From an uncultured Dysosmobacter sp. (GTDB lineage: Bacteria; Bacillota; Clostridia; Oscillospirales; Oscillospiraceae), in contig NZ_CANRKH010000004.1 of the NCBI RefSeq assembly GCF_947631165.1, positions 62,001 through 126,000 of the forward strand: 64,000 bases of DNA, read 5' to 3'. Made by a program: the position numbers and the translations under genes. This document shows, piece by piece, positions 28,105 to 37,771 of this stretch; the first letter of the stretch is position 1; every line of letters begins with the position of its first letter. Below the pieces are notes generated by a model, which had not been told where the DNA came from, did no database searches, and worked only from the letters and a program-made list of their open reading frames with translations.

Positions 28105-28614
28105 TTACCTTGTATAGGCCTCCACGACCTCCCCGGTGTAGATCCGGTGCCAGCCGCCCTTTTCGCCGTAATACGGCGCGATGTGGACCTGATCCACCAC
28201 ACAGGCGGGGTCCATGTCCTGCACATAGGCTTTTTTGCACACCAGGACCCACTCCGCCTCGTCAAAGAAAGGAGCGTCTCCGGCGCCGTAGCAGAGGGTC
28301 AGGCCGCACTCCTTGATCTTGTCCACGTCCCGGCCGCTCTTGGTGCCGCAGACCTGCATGGTCTTTCTCTCGCCGGCGGGCAGGATGGCCACCGTGAAAT
28401 AGTCGTGAGATTCCATGAACTGATACGTATAGCGTTCCGGCCGTACATAAACGGTGCAGACGGGCAGATTCCAGATCCGGCCCAGCTGGCACCAGCCGAT
28501 GGTCATAGTGTTGCAAGCGGTCTTGTCGCCGGCGGTCAGCAGGGCGTTCTGGGTCCCAAACACCTGAAAGATCTCCGGCGTCAGCGTTTTCACATCCACG
28601 GGATGCAGTTTCAT
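28105..28614 (-). CDS. Flavin reductase-like / flavoredoxin family protein
   Basis: A 169-residue FMN-binding split-barrel protein: NTMTIGWCQLGRIWNLP, VRPERYTY and HDYFTVAIL fit the flavin-reductase-like domain used by flavoredoxins of anaerobes. It probably moves electrons between NAD(P)H-linked donors and FMN proteins; partner unknown. GGAG lies about 9 nt upstream of the ATG. It is immediately upstream of hflX on the same strand. Confidence 0.88.
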   Translation of the reverse strand: MKLHPVDVKTLTPEIFQVFGTQNALLTAGDKTACNTMTIGWCQLGRIWNLPVCTVYVRPERYTYQFMESHDYFTVAILPAGERKTMQVCGTKSGRDVDKIKECGLTLCYGAGDAPFFDEAEWVLVCKKAYVQDMDPACVVDQVHIAPYYGEKGGWHRIYTGEVVEAYTR

Positions 28615-28695
28615 GACACAGCACTCCTCTCAAAATAACACGATAGAGTAGGTATATAAATTTAGTATATGCGCTCTTGCGGCAAAAGTAAACAG

Positions 28696-28726
28696 AAAAA
28701 GGGCCTGCCGCTGGCAGACCCTTTTT
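28696..28726 (-). terminator. Terminator after rpmE
   Basis: AAAAAGGG-C-CTGCC pairs with GGCAG-A-CCCTTTTT around a 3-nt loop, directly after the rpmE stop. The A/T ends let it work in both directions. Confidence 0.88.
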
Positions 28727-28741
28727 GTGACTGTGTCAGAC

Positions 28742-28945
28742 TTATTTGTCCAGGCCGAACTTCTTGTTGAACTTGGCAACGCGTCCGCCGGTATCCACCA
28801 GCTTCTGCTTACCCGTGAAGAAGGGGTGACACTTAGAGCAGACTTCCACCTTGATATTCTCTTTGGTAGAACCTGTCTCAATCACATTACCGCAGGCGCA
28901 AGTAATCGTAGTCTGCTGATAATTGGGATGGATTCCTTCCTTCAT
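28742..28945 (-). CDS. rpmE: 50S ribosomal protein L31 (zinc type)
   Basis: Ribosomal protein L31 of 67 residues. The Cys pairs TCACG and CSKCHP form the zinc ribbon of the Zn-dependent (C+) form, and HPNYQQT and [15 protein letters not shown] are the L31 signatures. It is a single gene with its own promoter and terminator. Zinc-dependent L31 is often replaced under Zn starvation by a paralog; none is seen here. Confidence 0.97.
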   Translation of the reverse strand: MKEGIHPNYQQTTITCACGNVIETGSTKENIKVEVCSKCHPFFTGKQKLVDTGGRVAKFNKKFGLDK

Positions 28946-29014
28946 TGCTCTCGTTCACCTCTTTCTGATCCTGACTACCCTTTTAGAAGCTTTCACCTCA
29001 CAAAGGCGTTAATT

Positions 29015-29043
29015 AGTATAACACGCCTTTTTTTGAAATGCAA
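29015..29043 (-). promoter_or_regulatory. Predicted sigma-A promoter of rpmE
   Basis: Minus-strand TTGCAT and TATACT with a 17-nt spacer. An AGGCGT/ACGCCT inverted repeat brackets the -10 and is followed on the plus strand by T7, so the segment could also end plus-strand transcripts. Confidence 0.65.
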
Positions 29044-29089
29044 GCATTTTTCGCACTTATTTTTGGTTTTCTTCTGCCAGCTTCTTCCC

Positions 29090-29494
29090 TCACTCCCCCA
29101 GCGCCCTTTTCAAGTCTGCGAAATAGCGGGCCTGCTGCTTCTTGAGATAGCTCTTGATCAAGAACTTCACCCACCACTTCTTCGGCGTCAGGGACTCGGT
29201 AAAGGTGACCTTTGTCCCTTCCGGAACGGCTTGGAACGCACCAGTCCACTGGCCCGCCATATTGGCGTTTTCCAAGTCGAAGGCCCATTCAACAGGCTCC
29301 CGGCGGCAAGCAACTGTGAAATGGGTCGCAAAGCCGCTCTTATCATATTCGATGAAGGTATCCGGGCCGGTCCGCTCCAAGCCCTTCAGGTCACTGCGCC
29401 ACTGCCAGCGGTCCAGGTCCGTCACAACGGCCCACACTGTCTCCGGAGGCTGAGGAACCACCGCCTCCATGGCGCTGACGATCTTCTCTGCCAT
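29090..29494 (-). CDS. SRPBCC-fold protein
   Basis: A 134-residue START/SRPBCC ligand-binding fold: PQPPETVWAVVTDLDRWQW at the N-terminus, beta strands ending WTGAFQAVPEGTKVTFTES and a long C-terminal helix (LKKQQARYFADLKRALGE). Such proteins bind hydrophobic ligands; the ligand is unknown. It lies 13 bp downstream of addA on the same strand, probably co-transcribed without functional link. Confidence 0.85.
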   Translation of the reverse strand: MAEKIVSAMEAVVPQPPETVWAVVTDLDRWQWRSDLKGLERTGPDTFIEYDKSGFATHFTVACRREPVEWAFDLENANMAGQWTGAFQAVPEGTKVTFTESLTPKKWWVKFLIKSYLKKQQARYFADLKRALGE

Positions 29495-29507
29495 CTTCCC
29501 TCTCCTT

Positions 29508-32500
29508 TCAAACGTCCACTGTTTCTCCGGCGTTCAGGAAATACAGGACCCGCCGGACTACCGGTTTTTCCAGCACCTTCTCCAGCGCTTTGCTGTAAGC
29601 AGCCAATTGGGGGCGGTACCGCTCCGTCCGGTCCGCCACCTCTTCCGCCGTTCGTACATGGTCGGTCTTGAAATCCACCACGATCAGACCCGCTTCCGTC
29701 TCGAAGCAGCAGTCCACTACGCCCTGAAGAAGGATCTGGTCCTCCCCCGACGATGCCGGATCATATTCCCTGACATCCATCAGCAGAGTGAACCGGTACT
29801 CCCGCAGAATATTGCCGCTCCGCCGGATCTCCTCCGCCAAGGGCGAGGCCAAAAACCGTTTCAACGCCGGGATGTCCACCGCGGCGGCCTGTTCCGCCGT
29901 CAGCAAGCCCCGCGCCTCCAGCGCTTCCACCTGCCCCTCCACATCCCGGTCCGCCAGGTCCAGATACTGTAAAACCAGGTGAGTGGCGGTGCCACGCTCC
30001 GCCGGGGTCAGGCCATAGTGCTCCTGGCGAAATTTGGGCTGGGACAGCGGCCGGATATAGGGCGTGTGAGCCGCATTCTCCGCGATCTCCTCGTCCAGCG
30101 CACGGCCCTTCAGCTGGGTCGCCGTCACTTTGGCGGGCAGGCCCGTCTCCCGGTCATACGGATAGACAAAGCGCAGCAGCGCTGGGTCAAAAGCGATCCC
30201 GCCGGAAATCTCTGCCTCTTCGGTGAAGGACTGTCTGGGCCGGTCCCGATAGTCCTCACTGTCATGTATTTCTACTTGCCACCTGCTATCGTCCCCCCCA
30301 TACAGGGCATTCACCGTTCCGTCGGCCCAGCTCCGCAGGGGGGCTGCCTCCGGGCGGCACAGCAACGGCAGCAGCAGCCAGTCGGTATAGGTCCTGCCTG
30401 CCGCCACCGTCTCCGGCGGCACCGGGCAGGCGGCCATGGACGCCAGCTTCCGCACCCGCTTCTCCGCCCCGTAGACAGAAGCCGTCAAAATCAGCTTCTC
30501 CTTGGGCCGGGTCATGGCCACGTACAAAATGCGCTGCTCCTCCGCCAGATTTTCCCGCAGCATCTTTTCGCTGACGGCCAGCCGGGCCAGGGTCGGATAC
30601 CGGATCTTCCGTTTCAGGTCCACGCATTGCGGACCCAGGCCCAACGCGGGGTGGACCAGCACCGGCGAGTTGAAGTCCATCCGAGAAAAGGTGTGCTCCA
30701 GGTCCGCCAGAATAACGATGGGGAATTCCAGTCCCTTGGACTTGTGGATGGTCATGAGGCGTACGCCGTTCACTGCCGCCGCGGCCTTGGTGACTGGAGC
30801 CTGACCGGATTCCAGCAGCCGCCGCAGCTGGGTCACAAAGGCAAAGAGGCCCCGGTAGCCGCCGCTCTCGAAGCGCTGGGCGTGGCGGCTGAAAGCGATC
30901 AGGTTCTCCCGGCGCTCTCCGCCCCGGTCCATGGCCCCGAAAATACCCAGGATATTCAGCGTATTGTAAATATGCCAGATCAGCCGGTGGACGCTCATGT
31001 CCCGGGCCGCCTGCCGAAGCTGCCCCAGAGTATCCAAAAAGGCGGCGCAGTCCTGGCCGCCGTCCGCCGCCACGGCGTCATAGTAATCGCCGGCGGGGTC
31101 TGCCGTCCGGATCTCCGCCAAACGGTCCGGCGCAAAGCCAAAGATCGGGGAGCGCAGCACAGAGATCAGCGGCACATCCTGCCGGGGATTGTCCACCAGC
31201 TCCAGCAGGGACAGCATCACCGAGATCTCCATGGTATCGAAAAAGCCGCCGCTCTCCTCAAAGGAGCAGGGAACATCCCATTCCGCCAGCGCCTCGGCGA
31301 ACACGGCGCCCCGGCTGCCGGGGGAGCGCATCAGGATCACGATGTCCTCCGGGCGGCAGGGACGGAGAGTCCCGTCCCCATCGGTGACGGGATAGCCCTC
31401 GTCCAGCAGCCGCCGGATGCGCTGGGCCACAAAACGGGCCTCCGCCACGATCCGCTTCACCGGCCGGTCGTTCTCCGCCGACTTCCGCTGGGCAGAGATC
31501 AGGTGGAACTCCGTGCCGCAGTCGAGCCGCTGGGGATAGTATTCCGCGCCGAAGTGGAGCGCCTCGTCCTCGCCGTATTCCATCTCCCCCATCTCCGGGG
31601 AGAGGATATTTCCAAACACGAAGTTGGCCGCGTCCAGGATCTCCCGCCTGGAACGGAAGTTTTTGGACAGCAGGATCTTTCGCTCCTCACCGTCGGCGGC
31701 GTCCTCATAGGACTTGAAGCGTTCGTATTTTCCCAGGAAAATGGTGGGGTCCGCCAGCCGGAAGCGGTAGATGCTCTGCTTCACGTCGCCCACAGTGAAG
31801 ATGTTCTGCCCATGGCGGGACACCGCCTGGAAAATGGCGTTCTGGACCTCGTTGGTGTCCTGGTACTCGTCCACCAATACCTCCGCATACCGTGATGCCA
31901 CCTGTTCGCCCAACTCTGTGGGGCCGCCGCCCTCCCTGACCAGAAGCAGCAGCGCCAAATGCTCCTGATCGGAGAAATCGGCAGCGTTCAGCCGCAGCTT
32001 TTCCGCCCTGTAGGCGCGGCTGAAGTCCGCCGTCAGTTCCAGCAGGGCCAGCATGGCAGGAGCCATGGTCCGCAGGTCCTCCATCGCCTCCTCCCCGCTG
32101 ATATCCAGCAGGCCGTTCAGCTTTTTCATGTCATCCTTGCAGCTCTCCCACACCTGCTTCAGCGCCGCCAGATCCGGATCGTCCTTCCGGCCCTTGGGCG
32201 TGACCAGCCTGGGAAACGCTATCATATCCACAGCAAGGCGGGCCGCATCCCAGTCACCGGCATCCTCCAGACGCTGAAAGCCCTGGGCGGCCGTTAGAAA
32301 TTTTGCGCCGTAGCCAGCCGACAGCGCCGCGTCCCCCTCAGTCCGCTCCGCCGCCTGCCGCAGCAACGCCGCCCAATGCCTGGCCTTTCGCCGCACCATA
32401 ACCAGCAGCTCCCCAGCGTAGGGCGTCTCGTCAAAAGCGCCGTCCAGGCCGGCCCAGTTTCTCTGATTCTCCGCCAGCCAGCGGTCCGGATAGGCGTGGC

Positions 32501-33068
32501 TCTGCAGCTTTTCATACAGCTCCAGCACCAGAGAGGCAAGCGCCTGGTCGTCCCGTCCGGCTCCCAGTGTATCCGCCAGCTGGGCACGGCCCTGATCCAT
32601 CTGCTCGTAAAAGCTCTCCAGGACCCGTCGCAGGACCCGCTCCCGCACCAGCTTGGCGTCGCTCTCGTCCAGGACCCGGAAATCCGGCGTCAGGGCGTGG
32701 CGGTCGCCCTCCCGGGCCAGCAGATGGGTGTTCTCCCGCAGCAGCGCCGTGCAGAATGCGTCCACCGTTTTGATGTCCGCCTGATAGACCCGCAGCATCT
32801 GCCGCTTCAAGTGCTGGTCGCCGGGCGTCTCCGCCAGCCGCTTGGAAAGCTCCGAGGCGATCTTGCTCCGAAGCTCAGCGGCGGCGGCCTTGGTATAGGT
32901 GATGATCAGAAAATCGTCCACATTGCACCGCTCCTCCGTCACATAGCGGAAGAGCCGCTCCACCAGCACCTTGGTCTTGCCGGAGCCGGCGGCGGCGGAC
33001 ACCAGCAGGCTGCCGCCCCGGTTCTCCACCACAGCCTGCTGCTGGGGCGTCAAACGCAGATTTGCCAT
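29508..33068 (-). CDS. addA: Helicase-nuclease AddAB, subunit AddA
   Basis: Helicase and nuclease subunit of the RecBCD-like complex that processes double-strand breaks for RecA. The 1186 residues hold a UvrD-type superfamily 1 helicase with Walker A SAAAGSGKT near residue 25, DEYQDTN (Walker B), GDVKQSIYRFR and VRLMTIHKSKGLEFP, then a C-terminal PD-(D/E)XK nuclease with VVDCCF and VDFKTD. The ATG lies one base after the addB stop. Confidence 0.97.
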   Translation of the reverse strand: MANLRLTPQQQAVVENRGGSLLVSAAAGSGKTKVLVERLFRYVTEERCNVDDFLIITYTKAAAAELRSKIASELSKRLAETPGDQHLKRQMLRVYQADIKTVDAFCTALLRENTHLLAREGDRHALTPDFRVLDESDAKLVRERVLRRVLESFYEQMDQGRAQLADTLGAGRDDQALASLVLELYEKLQSHAYPDRWLAENQRNWAGLDGAFDETPYAGELLVMVRRKARHWAALLRQAAERTEGDAALSAGYGAKFLTAAQGFQRLEDAGDWDAARLAVDMIAFPRLVTPKGRKDDPDLAALKQVWESCKDDMKKLNGLLDISGEEAMEDLRTMAPAMLALLELTADFSRAYRAEKLRLNAADFSDQEHLALLLLVREGGGPTELGEQVASRYAEVLVDEYQDTNEVQNAIFQAVSRHGQNIFTVGDVKQSIYRFRLADPTIFLGKYERFKSYEDAADGEERKILLSKNFRSRREILDAANFVFGNILSPEMGEMEYGEDEALHFGAEYYPQRLDCGTEFHLISAQRKSAENDRPVKRIVAEARFVAQRIRRLLDEGYPVTDGDGTLRPCRPEDIVILMRSPGSRGAVFAEALAEWDVPCSFEESGGFFDTMEISVMLSLLELVDNPRQDVPLISVLRSPIFGFAPDRLAEIRTADPAGDYYDAVAADGGQDCAAFLDTLGQLRQAARDMSVHRLIWHIYNTLNILGIFGAMDRGGERRENLIAFSRHAQRFESGGYRGLFAFVTQLRRLLESGQAPVTKAAAAVNGVRLMTIHKSKGLEFPIVILADLEHTFSRMDFNSPVLVHPALGLGPQCVDLKRKIRYPTLARLAVSEKMLRENLAEEQRILYVAMTRPKEKLILTASVYGAEKRVRKLASMAACPVPPETVAAGRTYTDWLLLPLLCRPEAAPLRSWADGTVNALYGGDDSRWQVEIHDSEDYRDRPRQSFTEEAEISGGIAFDPALLRFVYPYDRETGLPAKVTATQLKGRALDEEIAENAAHTPYIRPLSQPKFRQEHYGLTPAERGTATHLVLQYLDLADRDVEGQVEALEARGLLTAEQAAAVDIPALKRFLASPLAEEIRRSGNILREYRFTLLMDVREYDPASSGEDQILLQGVVDCCFETEAGLIVVDFKTDHVRTAEEVADRTERYRPQLAAYSKALEKVLEKPVVRRVLYFLNAGETVDV

Positions 33069-33069
33069 G

Positions 33070-36000
33070 TCAGCCGCCTCCCTCCTCGATCAGTTTCCAG
33101 AATTCCTCTGCCTTCACCGGCAGGATGTAGTGCAGATGGTCGCCGTCCCGGCCGTCCTGGAAGTGGCAGGCCCCGGCCCAGGCGCAGTATTGGCAGACGC
33201 TGTCGTCCTCGGTGTGGCAGCAGGGATCGGCGTCGATGTTGCCCTGACGGACTTCCCCCGCGATCTGGTGGAGCAGGGTGTCCACATACCGCCCCAGCTG
33301 CCCCAGCTGAGCCGCCGAGGCGATGCTGCCGGAGATATCGCCGCTCCTGTTGACTCGCAGAGGCAGATAACGCGGCTCCCGCAGCGCCTCATGCTCCATG
33401 GCCTGCAGCACCTCCGGCTCCGCCAGCAGCAGACCGGAGCGCCGCAGCTCCGCCTCTCGGGCCCGCCGCAGCTTGTCCGGCGGGATGTTCCGTTCCGCCG
33501 TTAGGATCCCGTCTCTGGCGGGAAGATACAACACGCCTGCCGGTTCGATCTCCCTGCCGAAGTAGCTGCCGCCCTCCTTCTGCAGCGTAAAGAGGTACAG
33601 CAGCATCTGGATATCCAGTCCCATCCGCACAGCGGCCAGATCGAACTGTTTTTTGCCGGACTTATAATCCACGACTCGCAGATACAGCTTGTCGCCCTTG
33701 ATCCAGCCGTCTACCCGGTCCACCTTGCCGCCGATCCGCAGCTCCGCGTCCGGCTCCGAGACCACCACCGCCGGGAGCTTGCCGTTGTCCCCAAAGGACA
33801 ACTCGAATTCCAGCGGTATGAAGTCCGAGTGCCGCAGCTCCTCCGCCACCTGATCCACCACGGCGTAGGCCGTGGTCCGCAGCCGCTGAAAGAGATAGCG
33901 GAAACGGGCATTTTTCTCCTGAAGCTCCCCCAGCTCCTGGGCGGCGTACACCTGGATATACTGCCGCGTCAGGGCATGGAGGGTCTCGTCGTCCACACTG
34001 GCAAAGCCCCCCTGAGCCAGCACATCCCGGGTGACGTTCTCCAGCAGGAAGTGGAGGAAGGTCCCGATCTGAGGTGCGTCGAAGGAAGCGGTCTCCCTGG
34101 GCTTGGCCCGGAGACCGTATTCCATGAAATAGGCAAAATGGCAGGACCGCAGCCGCTCCAGCCGGGAGGCGGACATGCTGATCCGGTCCCCGTACAGCGC
34201 CTGCACAGCACGGGGAGACAGAGCGCCCCGCTTCAGCGCCGCCGCCCGCTCCATGGCGGCCAGCCGGTCCCGGAAAGCGGGATCGGCCGTGAAAAACCGC
34301 CGCAGCTCCACCTGGGGCGCCTGCCCCGCCATCTCCAGGGCTGGAGCCGCCGCTGTTAAGCGATATGTCTTGTCAATACTTTCCTTTTCGACCCGCAGAG
34401 CAGGGAACAGCCGCAGCAGCCGGTCCACCACAAAGGCGGGCCGCAGCTCCGCTCCGGACACGTCCGCCACCGGGTTGCTGACCGTCAATCCTTCCGTAGG
34501 CTGAGCCAGGGCGGCGTAGAGGTTTTGCAGCTCGATGCTCATCCGGTCCATGCCGGTGGGAGACAGCAGGATGCCCCGCTGAGCCAGCTGCTCACGGTCA
34601 TCCTCGTTCAAAATACCGCCGCTCTGACCGGGGTCCGGCAGCACATGGTCATTGGCCCCCAGCAGAAACAAATACTTCACCGTGTGGCGGTCATTGCGGG
34701 TTATCTCGCTGACGGACACCTGATCCAGCGAAACGGGGATGGTGCCCACGCTGTACTCCCCCAGCACCTGGCGGAACAAGCGGGTGAATTCGTCCAGCCC
34801 CATTGGCTCATCCCCCAGCAGCTCCACAAACTGGTCCAGCACACCGCAGAGGATGTCCCATAGCTGGGCGGTCTCCTCCGCGTCCTGCATGCGGCCCGCG
34901 CCGGCCTGGGCGTACATCTGGCTCTCCAGGGCGCTCTGGAGGGACAGCTCCTCCATAAAACTGTAAAGCGCATTGACTTTCTCCCCAGCTGTTTCTCCGG
35001 CTTTCAAGCCCTCTGCCAGCCGGAGCAGCGGCTCCCGAACACGCCGGCGCAATTCATTGACCTGAGCCAGACGGGCCTGGCGGGCTTCGTTCCATGGCGC
35101 ACCGTAGCCGTCCGGATTCTCCGTCCAGTCCGTCTCCCGCAGCCACATCTGTCCGTGGACCTCCCAGCGGATCACGTAGTTCTCCAGCAGATCACACTCC
35201 GCTGCCGTCAGCCCCGCCAGACCTGTTTTCAGCCAGCGGAACATATCGTCGTATTCATAGCCGTTTCCAATGGCTGCCAGTGCGCCGGCCAGCAGGCTCA
35301 GCACCGGCTTTTCCAGAATGTCGCTGCGGCGGCTGAGATAGGCCGGCACGCTGTACCTCTCGAACACCGTCTCAATGACGCTCTCATAGTCCCCCATGTT
35401 CCGAGCGGCCACGGTGATGTCCCGGTAGCGGCACTTTCCCGCCGCCACCAGACGGCGGATATCCGCCGCCGTCTGCTCCACCTCGGAGAACACGTTGTCC
35501 GCCTCCCGCAGCCGGACGGCGCCGCTGTCTCCTTCATAGGACACGGTCTCCCCAAAAAAATACCGCTCCACATGACCAAGGGCTGTGCTGTCCTCCGCCG
35601 TCAGGACGCAGATCTCCGCCGGACAGCCGTTGTCCCGGCCCAGGCGGCGCAGCTGCTCCATGGTCTTCAGGCTGGCCTCAAATATCTCTTCCCGGCTGTC
35701 CGGCTCTCCCAGCAGCGTCACGGTAACAGAACGGGCCTGCCGCAGAAAGACCCCCAGCGCCTGCCGCTCCTGGGCGTTGAAATAAGTAAAGCCGTCGATG
35801 AAAATATCTTTTCCGCAGACGTAGGCGGAATCCTCCAGGCTGTCGCACAGCTTGGTCATCCGGTCCCGGGCATCCAGTCCTGGACGGCGGAGCCGTGCCT
35901 CGTAGGCGGCGTACAGCAGGCTCAGGTCCCGTAACTTATCGCGGGTCGCTCCTGCGATATCCTGGGCTTGGACATACAGCGTCTCCGGCGTCACCTCATA

Positions 36001-36381
36001 GCACCGCAGCTCGTCGAAAAGGTCCAGCAGCTGCCGCAGAAATGAGGATTTCTGGGAGGGACGGCGGTATACCGTCAACTCCGGCGCCACCTCCAACAGG
36101 GCCTTTTGCAGCGTCAGCAGTTTGCCGCCGGCGTCCAAGGTCGTCTGGGCGGCGCCGCCAGTGATGCTCAGCACCCGGTCCCCCAGCCGACGGAAGCTCA
36201 GCACCTCCGCGTGGCGGCTGGCGGCGGGACCGCAGGCCCGGCACAGATCCACCTCCGCCTGGTGGGAGGCGTGCTCCGGCACCAGCAGGATCTGACGGCT
36301 CCCGTCCCCCAGCTCCGCGATGCGGCGCAGGACCGTATTTGATTTTCCCGTCTTGGCCCGGCCCATCAGGATCGTCAGCAT
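33070..36381 (-). CDS. addB: Helicase-nuclease AddAB, subunit AddB
   Basis: Partner of AddA, 1103 residues. The N-terminal Walker A is GRAKTGKS (residues 7-14), the helicase-like region is degenerate, and the C-terminal nuclease has GKVDRVDGW and VVDYKSGKK. The iron-sulfur cysteines are visible: RSCHFAYF for the first and C-xx-C-xxxxx-C in VCQYCAWAGAC for the rest. I start at MLTILMGRAK because AAGGAG lies 8 nt upstream; a longer frame adds 11 residues without one. Confidence 0.96.
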   Translation of the reverse strand: MLTILMGRAKTGKSNTVLRRIAELGDGSRQILLVPEHASHQAEVDLCRACGPAASRHAEVLSFRRLGDRVLSITGGAAQTTLDAGGKLLTLQKALLEVAPELTVYRRPSQKSSFLRQLLDLFDELRCYEVTPETLYVQAQDIAGATRDKLRDLSLLYAAYEARLRRPGLDARDRMTKLCDSLEDSAYVCGKDIFIDGFTYFNAQERQALGVFLRQARSVTVTLLGEPDSREEIFEASLKTMEQLRRLGRDNGCPAEICVLTAEDSTALGHVERYFFGETVSYEGDSGAVRLREADNVFSEVEQTAADIRRLVAAGKCRYRDITVAARNMGDYESVIETVFERYSVPAYLSRRSDILEKPVLSLLAGALAAIGNGYEYDDMFRWLKTGLAGLTAAECDLLENYVIRWEVHGQMWLRETDWTENPDGYGAPWNEARQARLAQVNELRRRVREPLLRLAEGLKAGETAGEKVNALYSFMEELSLQSALESQMYAQAGAGRMQDAEETAQLWDILCGVLDQFVELLGDEPMGLDEFTRLFRQVLGEYSVGTIPVSLDQVSVSEITRNDRHTVKYLFLLGANDHVLPDPGQSGGILNEDDREQLAQRGILLSPTGMDRMSIELQNLYAALAQPTEGLTVSNPVADVSGAELRPAFVVDRLLRLFPALRVEKESIDKTYRLTAAAPALEMAGQAPQVELRRFFTADPAFRDRLAAMERAAALKRGALSPRAVQALYGDRISMSASRLERLRSCHFAYFMEYGLRAKPRETASFDAPQIGTFLHFLLENVTRDVLAQGGFASVDDETLHALTRQYIQVYAAQELGELQEKNARFRYLFQRLRTTAYAVVDQVAEELRHSDFIPLEFELSFGDNGKLPAVVVSEPDAELRIGGKVDRVDGWIKGDKLYLRVVDYKSGKKQFDLAAVRMGLDIQMLLYLFTLQKEGGSYFGREIEPAGVLYLPARDGILTAERNIPPDKLRRAREAELRRSGLLLAEPEVLQAMEHEALREPRYLPLRVNRSGDISGSIASAAQLGQLGRYVDTLLHQIAGEVRQGNIDADPCCHTEDDSVCQYCAWAGACHFQDGRDGDHLHYILPVKAEEFWKLIEEGGG

Positions 36382-36453
36382 AGAAGTATCTCCTTCCGTG
36401 GTTCTCTCCGCCATTATACCACAATTCTCCCGTTAGGACAGTCTTTTTTCAAG

Positions 36454-36482
36454 TTGTCAAAAAGGGGCGTATATGGTATGAT
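36454..36482 (+). promoter_or_regulatory. Predicted sigma-A promoter of the DUF1643 gene
   Basis: TTGTCA and TATGAT with a 17-nt spacer, about 120 nt before the start codon. Confidence 0.65.
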
Positions 36483-36545
36483 AGCCGCAAAGCTGTTTCC
36501 CGCAGCCCTTTCCGCCTGCATCCGTCCGACACGGGAAGAAAAACA

Positions 36546-36569
36546 CGCCGCTCAAAACGAAGAGCGGCG
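36546..36569 (+). promoter_or_regulatory. Leader hairpin before the DUF1643 gene
   Basis: CGCCGCTC pairs with GAGCGGCG in the leader, about 20 nt before the RBS and without a T tract. Role unknown. Confidence 0.35.
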
Positions 36570-36600
36570 CGTCAAGAACACAGAAACAGGAGGCAATCCC

Positions 36601-37212
36601 ATGCAGCATATCCCCAAAAGCACCACCGACGCTCTGAAATTGGAGCTGTTTGAGCCGGCTCTGGAAGCCGCCCTGCGGCCCTCGCCGGACTATGACGTAT
36701 CCCGCTGGCTCTACGTCCCCAACACCTATTCCGAATACCGGTACATCCTGGGGACCCGGGGCGCAAAGCCCCTGATCTGCGTGGGCATCAACCCCTCCAC
36801 CGCCGCGCCGGATGCCCTGGACCCCACCCTGCAATCCGCCCAACGCATCGCCCTGGCCAACGGGTACGACAGCTTTTTGATGTTCAACGTCTACGCTCAG
36901 CGGGCCACCCGGCCCGATGACATGGAGCCGTCCCTCAATCCCCTGCTACACGGGGAGAACCGGAAGGCGTTCCGGTATCTGCTGTCACTGTCGGAGGGCC
37001 CGGCGGTGTGGGCCGCCTGGGGCAACATCATCCTGAAGCGGGACTATCTGATGGACTGCATGCGGGACTTTGCCGCCGACGGCCAGGCCGTGGGGGCTAG
37101 GTGGTACACTGCCGGGCCGCTTTTAAAATCCGGCCAGCCCCACCATCCGCTGTATCTCAAGGGGGATACAAAGCTGATGGAGTTTGATATCGGCGCATAT
37201 CTGAAAAAGTGA
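36601..37212 (+). CDS. DUF1643 family protein
   Basis: A 203-residue protein matching DUF1643: YRYILGTRGAKPLICVGINPSTA near residues 42-64 and WAAWGNIILKRDYL further on. The family has no assigned reaction; it is cytoplasmic, without signal or membrane segments. GGAGG lies 7 nt before the ATG. It has its own promoter and a leader hairpin, divergent from addB. Confidence 0.8.
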   Translation: MQHIPKSTTDALKLELFEPALEAALRPSPDYDVSRWLYVPNTYSEYRYILGTRGAKPLICVGINPSTAAPDALDPTLQSAQRIALANGYDSFLMFNVYAQRATRPDDMEPSLNPLLHGENRKAFRYLLSLSEGPAVWAAWGNIILKRDYLMDCMRDFAADGQAVGARWYTAGPLLKSGQPHHPLYLKGDTKLMEFDIGAYLKK

Positions 37213-37334
37213 AATTTCCGCCCTGTTTCCCAGGCGGAAGTGGACAAAGGGAAAATATATAGAATAATATTCGGAAACATATACTTAATCCAAGTAATCG
37301 AGCAAAAAACTGGGATTTGATGGAGGTATATGAA

Positions 37335-37667
37335 GTGACGATCACAGTGAATATCTATTACAGCGGCACAAATGGAAATGCCAAAAAATTTGCGGAAGAA
37401 ATGATTTCAAGTGGAGTCGTTCGTGATATTCGTGCAGAAGATGGAAACATCAGATATGAATACTTTTTTCCCATGGATCATCCGGAAACCGTGCTTTTAA
37501 TTGATAGCTGGAAAGATCAGCATTCAATAGACGTTCACCATGCTTCCCCCATGATGGCAAAAATCAAGGAACTTCGAGAGAAATATAACTTACACATGAA
37601 AGTGGAACGATATGTGTCTGATGAAAATGGAATTTCTTCCACAGATCAAGCATTTATAAGGAAATAA
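37335..37667 (+). CDS. ABM-domain putative quinol monooxygenase
   Basis: A 110-residue dimeric alpha-beta barrel of the antibiotic-biosynthesis-monooxygenase (ABM) type: NIYYSGTNGNAKKFAEEM, IRYEYFFPMDHPETVLLIDSW and HHASPMM. The reaction is unknown, and many such proteins are annotated as quinol monooxygenases on fold only. The start is a GTG behind GGAGG at 8 nt; ATGs just upstream overlap that RBS. The gene is clearly more AT-rich than its neighbours, which hints at recent acquisition. Confidence 0.78.
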   Translation: MTITVNIYYSGTNGNAKKFAEEMISSGVVRDIRAEDGNIRYEYFFPMDHPETVLLIDSWKDQHSIDVHHASPMMAKIKELREKYNLHMKVERYVSDENGISSTDQAFIRK

Positions 37668-37736
37668 GTCTGCAACTTTCAGTTTGTCGGGAAACAGTAA
37701 ATCCAGCCGAGCCGGTCAACGGCCAGTTCAACAATC

Positions 37737-37766
37737 ATGCCGCCGGGAGAACTCTCCCGGCGGCAT
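37737..37766 (-). terminator. Hairpin after the VOC-domain gene
   Basis: A perfect 13-bp stem ATGCCGCCGGGAG with a 4-nt loop right after the stop codon. The T tract is weak (TGATTGTT). Confidence 0.6.
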
Positions 37767-37771
37767 TCCAT